Assembly (NCBI GenBank): GCA_937141995.1
Contig: CAKZQX010000219.1
Coordinates: forward strand, 1-7,205
Length of the DNA stretch: 7,205 bases
Source of the DNA: an uncultured Chloroflexaceae bacterium
GTDB lineage: Bacteria > Chloroflexota > Chloroflexia > Chloroflexales > Chloroflexaceae
Reading direction: 5' to 3'
Part shown: positions 5,056-7,205 of the stretch, piece after piece
How positions within the stretch are numbered: the stretch's first letter is position 1
Layout of the letters: each line of letters starts with the position of its first letter
Notes under the pieces: generated by a model
Told to the model about the DNA's origin: nothing
The model's input: only the letters and a program-made list of their open reading frames with translations
Database searches by the model: none
Made by a program: the position numbers and the translations under genes

Positions 5056-7205
5056 CTAACCCCGGATGAAGATAAAACCGGCCCAGTCAAACGGATGCGC
5101 GCCGCGCATGCATGCCTGCCGCTGGGCATACGTGAGAGCAGTCGCCGGACTGATACCGGTTTGTGCCGTCGTCAGGTGGGTGTAGCAATCCGCCATTACC
5201 TGCGCGGACGCCTGATCGACGATCTTCCAGAGGCTGACGATCAGGCCGGCCGCGCCCGCCGCGAGAAAACCGCGCCCCATCCCCAGCAATCCACCGCCGC
5301 GCGGCTGGCCCCGCCCGGTCTCACAGGCGCTCAGAATCACGAGCGGCCGCTGCGGCAGAGTCATCTCGTACAGGTCGGCCACGGTCAGACGCGCATCGGC
5401 CAGGCCAATCCAGGAGAAGAGCGGATTGTCGGGCCGGAAGGTGGCATGGGCCGCCAGGTGCAGCAACTGACTGGTACGGGTCAGGCGGCGCACCCGGTCA
5501 AGGGTGGCTTCCTCCTCCAGCAGGCAAGTAATGCTGGATACCGGCGACAGCGTGGCGGCAACGTGCCGGGCCTCCACCCACGTTTGCGGCAGCCGACCAC
5601 CGTCGGAATGGCCGACGATCAGGGCATGCCCATCATGCGTCGTCCGGGGCATCTGGTCAGGTGGTGTCTGAAGTAGCACCGCCGGGGCGGAAAGATAGGT
5701 CAGTTCGCAGCGTTCAACCAGGTAGCGCTGTCCATCGCACAGGGCAGCAAAGGGGATATCGTGCCAGCCGGGCGGGATGACGAGAAAAAGCTGGGGGCAG
5801 TCACACAGATGCGGCTCCAGGGGGGCAACCAGCGCCTGGTAGAGCTTGCGCAGATGCGCGGTGACACCTGCCGGTTGCGCGGCGGTGCGGCTCTGGGCAT
5901 GCTCGAGCTGAAAACGCCACGACCGCAGCAGGCGCTGGAGCGGTGCCGTGGGTGCCAGATTAACCGCGTGAAAAATGCCGGTTGGGGTGACAACCAGCGC
6001 GTTAAAATGCTCCGCGCTGACAAAGTAGTGCAACAGCGCTGCTCCCGGTTGCAACCGATTCTGGATATCGGCCAGCCACTCCTCGGCGGCAGCGGGGGTC
6101 GGCACCGGACTATCGGGAGAGAGCGGTGCATGACCGGAGGTTGCCTGCACCTGCCGGCGGCGCACCAGGTCGGCAATTTCGCTCTCCAGAGCCTGTACCT
6201 GCGCGCGCACGGTTGCTATCTCGACGGCGTTGAGATCAGTCCCGGCTTCGGCATGGGCACCCCCCGGATGTTCAATCTGACTCTGATACCAGTGCCACTT
6301 GTCGCGGGCCACCTGGAGCCGCGCACGCAGATCGTCCGACTGATCCGGCTGCTCCGGCTGCTCCGGCTGATCCGGGTGGCCAACGGTCAGCGCGGTCGGT
6401 ATGCGCGCACTGGGCGCGGTATGCGCCAGATTGAGAATCGCCAGCAGTTGCGCCGGGGTTGCCAGGTGCTGACCGAGCCGCACCGCATCGGCATACATCG
6501 GCAGCTTATCATCCATAAAGCCCATCCGCAGATCGTCCAGCGGCAGGCGCATGCGTAACTGCTCGACGGCACGCAGGGCGGCCTGGTACTGCTGCCATGC
6601 CGCCGGAATGTCCCCCGCCTGCTCCAGCGCATGGCCCAGCGTGTGATAGGCGGCAGCACGCTCGCGGAGATCGTAGCGTTCGGCAATCCGAAGGGCAGCT
6701 TCAGCATAGGTGCCTGCCGCGATGGGATCAGGCCGCGCAGATGTAAGCGTAGCACGGGCCAGCAGCAACTGCGTTCGCGCCGCCGGCACCGGCCAGGTAT
6801 CGGCATCCAGTTGGCGTGCAATCCGACCGGCCATGCGACGCGCGGTGGCACTATTCCCAGCGGCCAGCGCCAGCGCCACCCGATCCACGTCGATCTGCCT
6901 GACGCGGGCAAGCGCGCCCTGTTGCCGCAGGATGCGCCGGGCCTGCGCCAGCATCTTCCCGGCCATAGTATATGCGCCCAACCGCTGATAACCGCTCCCC
7001 TGATTGAGCAAGGCCATAGCGCGCAGCCAGGGTGTCGCCTCGCGCTTAAAGGTGCGTTCGGCAGCGGCGGCCAGCGTGATCGTCTCTTGCAGGAGATTGA
7101 GGTCGCTGTAGACCGAGGAGCGAAACAGGTCCACCATTGCCACTTCGGTGGGGTTAGGGATGGCGGCGAAGCCACGGTGGTCCGCTTCCAGGAAGCGTAG
7201 CGCTG
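5056..7205 (-). CDS. TPR-CHAT caspase-like protease, N-terminus outside the window
   Basis: The frame is open through the right edge (no stop up to 7205), so this is a C-terminal part of about 715 residues; the GTG at 7143 is only an internal codon. Numbering from that codon, residues 1-240 are alpha-helical TPR-like repeats, clearest at AYHTLGHALEQAGDIPAAWQ (165-184). A Pro/Glu/Gln linker (256-269) and a probable coiled coil (270-335) follow. The CHAT domain occupies about 365-695. Its caspase-type dyad is intact: His566 in LHLAAHATF and Cys607 in LVILSACETG. CHAT proteins are cysteine peptidases of the caspase/separase clan, usually cytoplasmic, with TPRs as partner-binding or sensing parts. 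The natural substrate is unknown. The secreted propeller gene follows on the same strand, so co-transcription is possible. Family members are typically about 800-1000 residues, so perhaps 100-300 are missing. Confidence 0.9.
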   Translation of the reverse strand, partial: ALRFLEADHRGFAAIPNPTEVAMVDLFRSSVYSDLNLLQETITLAAAAERTFKREATPWLRAMALLNQGSGYQRLGAYTMAGKMLAQARRILRQQGALARVRQIDVDRVALALAAGNSATARRMAGRIARQLDADTWPVPAARTQLLLARATLTSARPDPIAAGTYAEAALRIAERYDLRERAAAYHTLGHALEQAGDIPAAWQQYQAALRAVEQLRMRLPLDDLRMGFMDDKLPMYADAVRLGQHLATPAQLLAILNLAHTAPSARIPTALTVGHPDQPEQPEQPDQSDDLRARLQVARDKWHWYQSQIEHPGGAHAEAGTDLNAVEIATVRAQVQALESEIADLVRRRQVQATSGHAPLSPDSPVPTPAAAEEWLADIQNRLQPGAALLHYFVSAEHFNALVVTPTGIFHAVNLAPTAPLQRLLRSWRFQLEHAQSRTAAQPAGVTAHLRKLYQALVAPLEPHLCDCPQLFLVIPPGWHDIPFAALCDGQRYLVERCELTYLSAPAVLLQTPPDQMPRTTHDGHALIVGHSDGGRLPQTWVEARHVAATLSPVSSITCLLEEEATLDRVRRLTRTSQLLHLAAHATFRPDNPLFSWIGLADARLTVADLYEMTLPQRPLVILSACETGRGQPRGGGLLGMGRGFLAAGAAGLIVSLWKIVDQASAQVMADCYTHLTTAQTGISPATALTYAQRQACMRGAHPFDWAGFIFIRG
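6341..6376 (-). repeat. Four 9-bp tandem units in the CHAT protein linker
   Basis: TGATCCGGC, TGCTCCGGC (twice) and TGATCCGGG follow one another, each encoding a Pro-[Glu/Asp]-Gln triplet on the minus strand. The run makes the acidic, Pro-rich hinge between the TPR part and the coiled coil. The unit is a multiple of three, so copy number can vary without breaking the frame. Confidence 0.65.

Noticed and set aside
4938..5129. Longer N-terminus of the propeller protein (656 residues)
   Set aside because: The extension would overlap the CHAT gene end, has no ribosome site, and would place the signal peptide 64 residues inside the protein. AGGAGG six bases before the ATG at 4937 decides the start.
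5056..7205. A defence system centred on the CHAT protease
   Set aside because: No gasdermin, CRISPR effector, nucleotide cyclase or other recognised defence partner is visible in the window, and CHAT-TPR proteins are also common outside defence.

Overview
The window is about 60% G+C and reads as bacterial accessory or housekeeping sequence. I infer a member of the Chloroflexota, probably a Chloroflexus- or Roseiflexus-like organism. The grounds are a pair of DUF2085 membrane proteins of a type common there, a secreted beta-propeller protein ending in the tail LFLPVVLR (this phylum's secreted proteins often end in a similar 'YLPLVxR'), and a TPR-CHAT protein. No ribosomal or other marker gene is present, so this placement is an inference.

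Layout. Bases 1-248 are non-coding and hold alternative hairpins and a strong extended -10 promoter, which drives an Rrf2-family regulator (249-689, +). This regulator converges on a three-gene minus-strand cluster. A 125-bp spacer of 14-bp tandem repeats plus a long inverted repeat lies between them. In transcription order the cluster is a short DUF2085 membrane protein (2885-2337), a TlpA-like thioredoxin lipoprotein (2277-1702), and a longer DUF2085 membrane protein (1702-815) translationally coupled to the thioredoxin. A near-consensus extended -10 promoter (2999-2971) precedes the cluster and fixes the short DUF2085 start at 2885 instead of the longer open frame. A 140-200 bp spacer with a GC-rich hairpin separates it from a second minus-strand pair. 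That pair is a TPR-CHAT caspase-like protease, cut off by the right window edge (7205-5056), followed 118 bp later by a secreted seven-repeat beta-propeller protein with Asp boxes (4937-3159), which has its own strong ribosome binding site.

How the genes may work together. Two divergent DUF2085 paralogues, each keeping a pair of conserved cysteines, enclose an extracytoplasmic CxxC thioredoxin. The simplest hypothesis is a membrane thiol or metal module in which the TlpA-like protein keeps the DUF2085 cysteines in the right redox state. The CHAT protease has its His/Cys dyad intact and may form an operon with the exported propeller protein, but no functional link can be read from the sequence. 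No CRISPR, transposase, tRNA or rRNA is visible.
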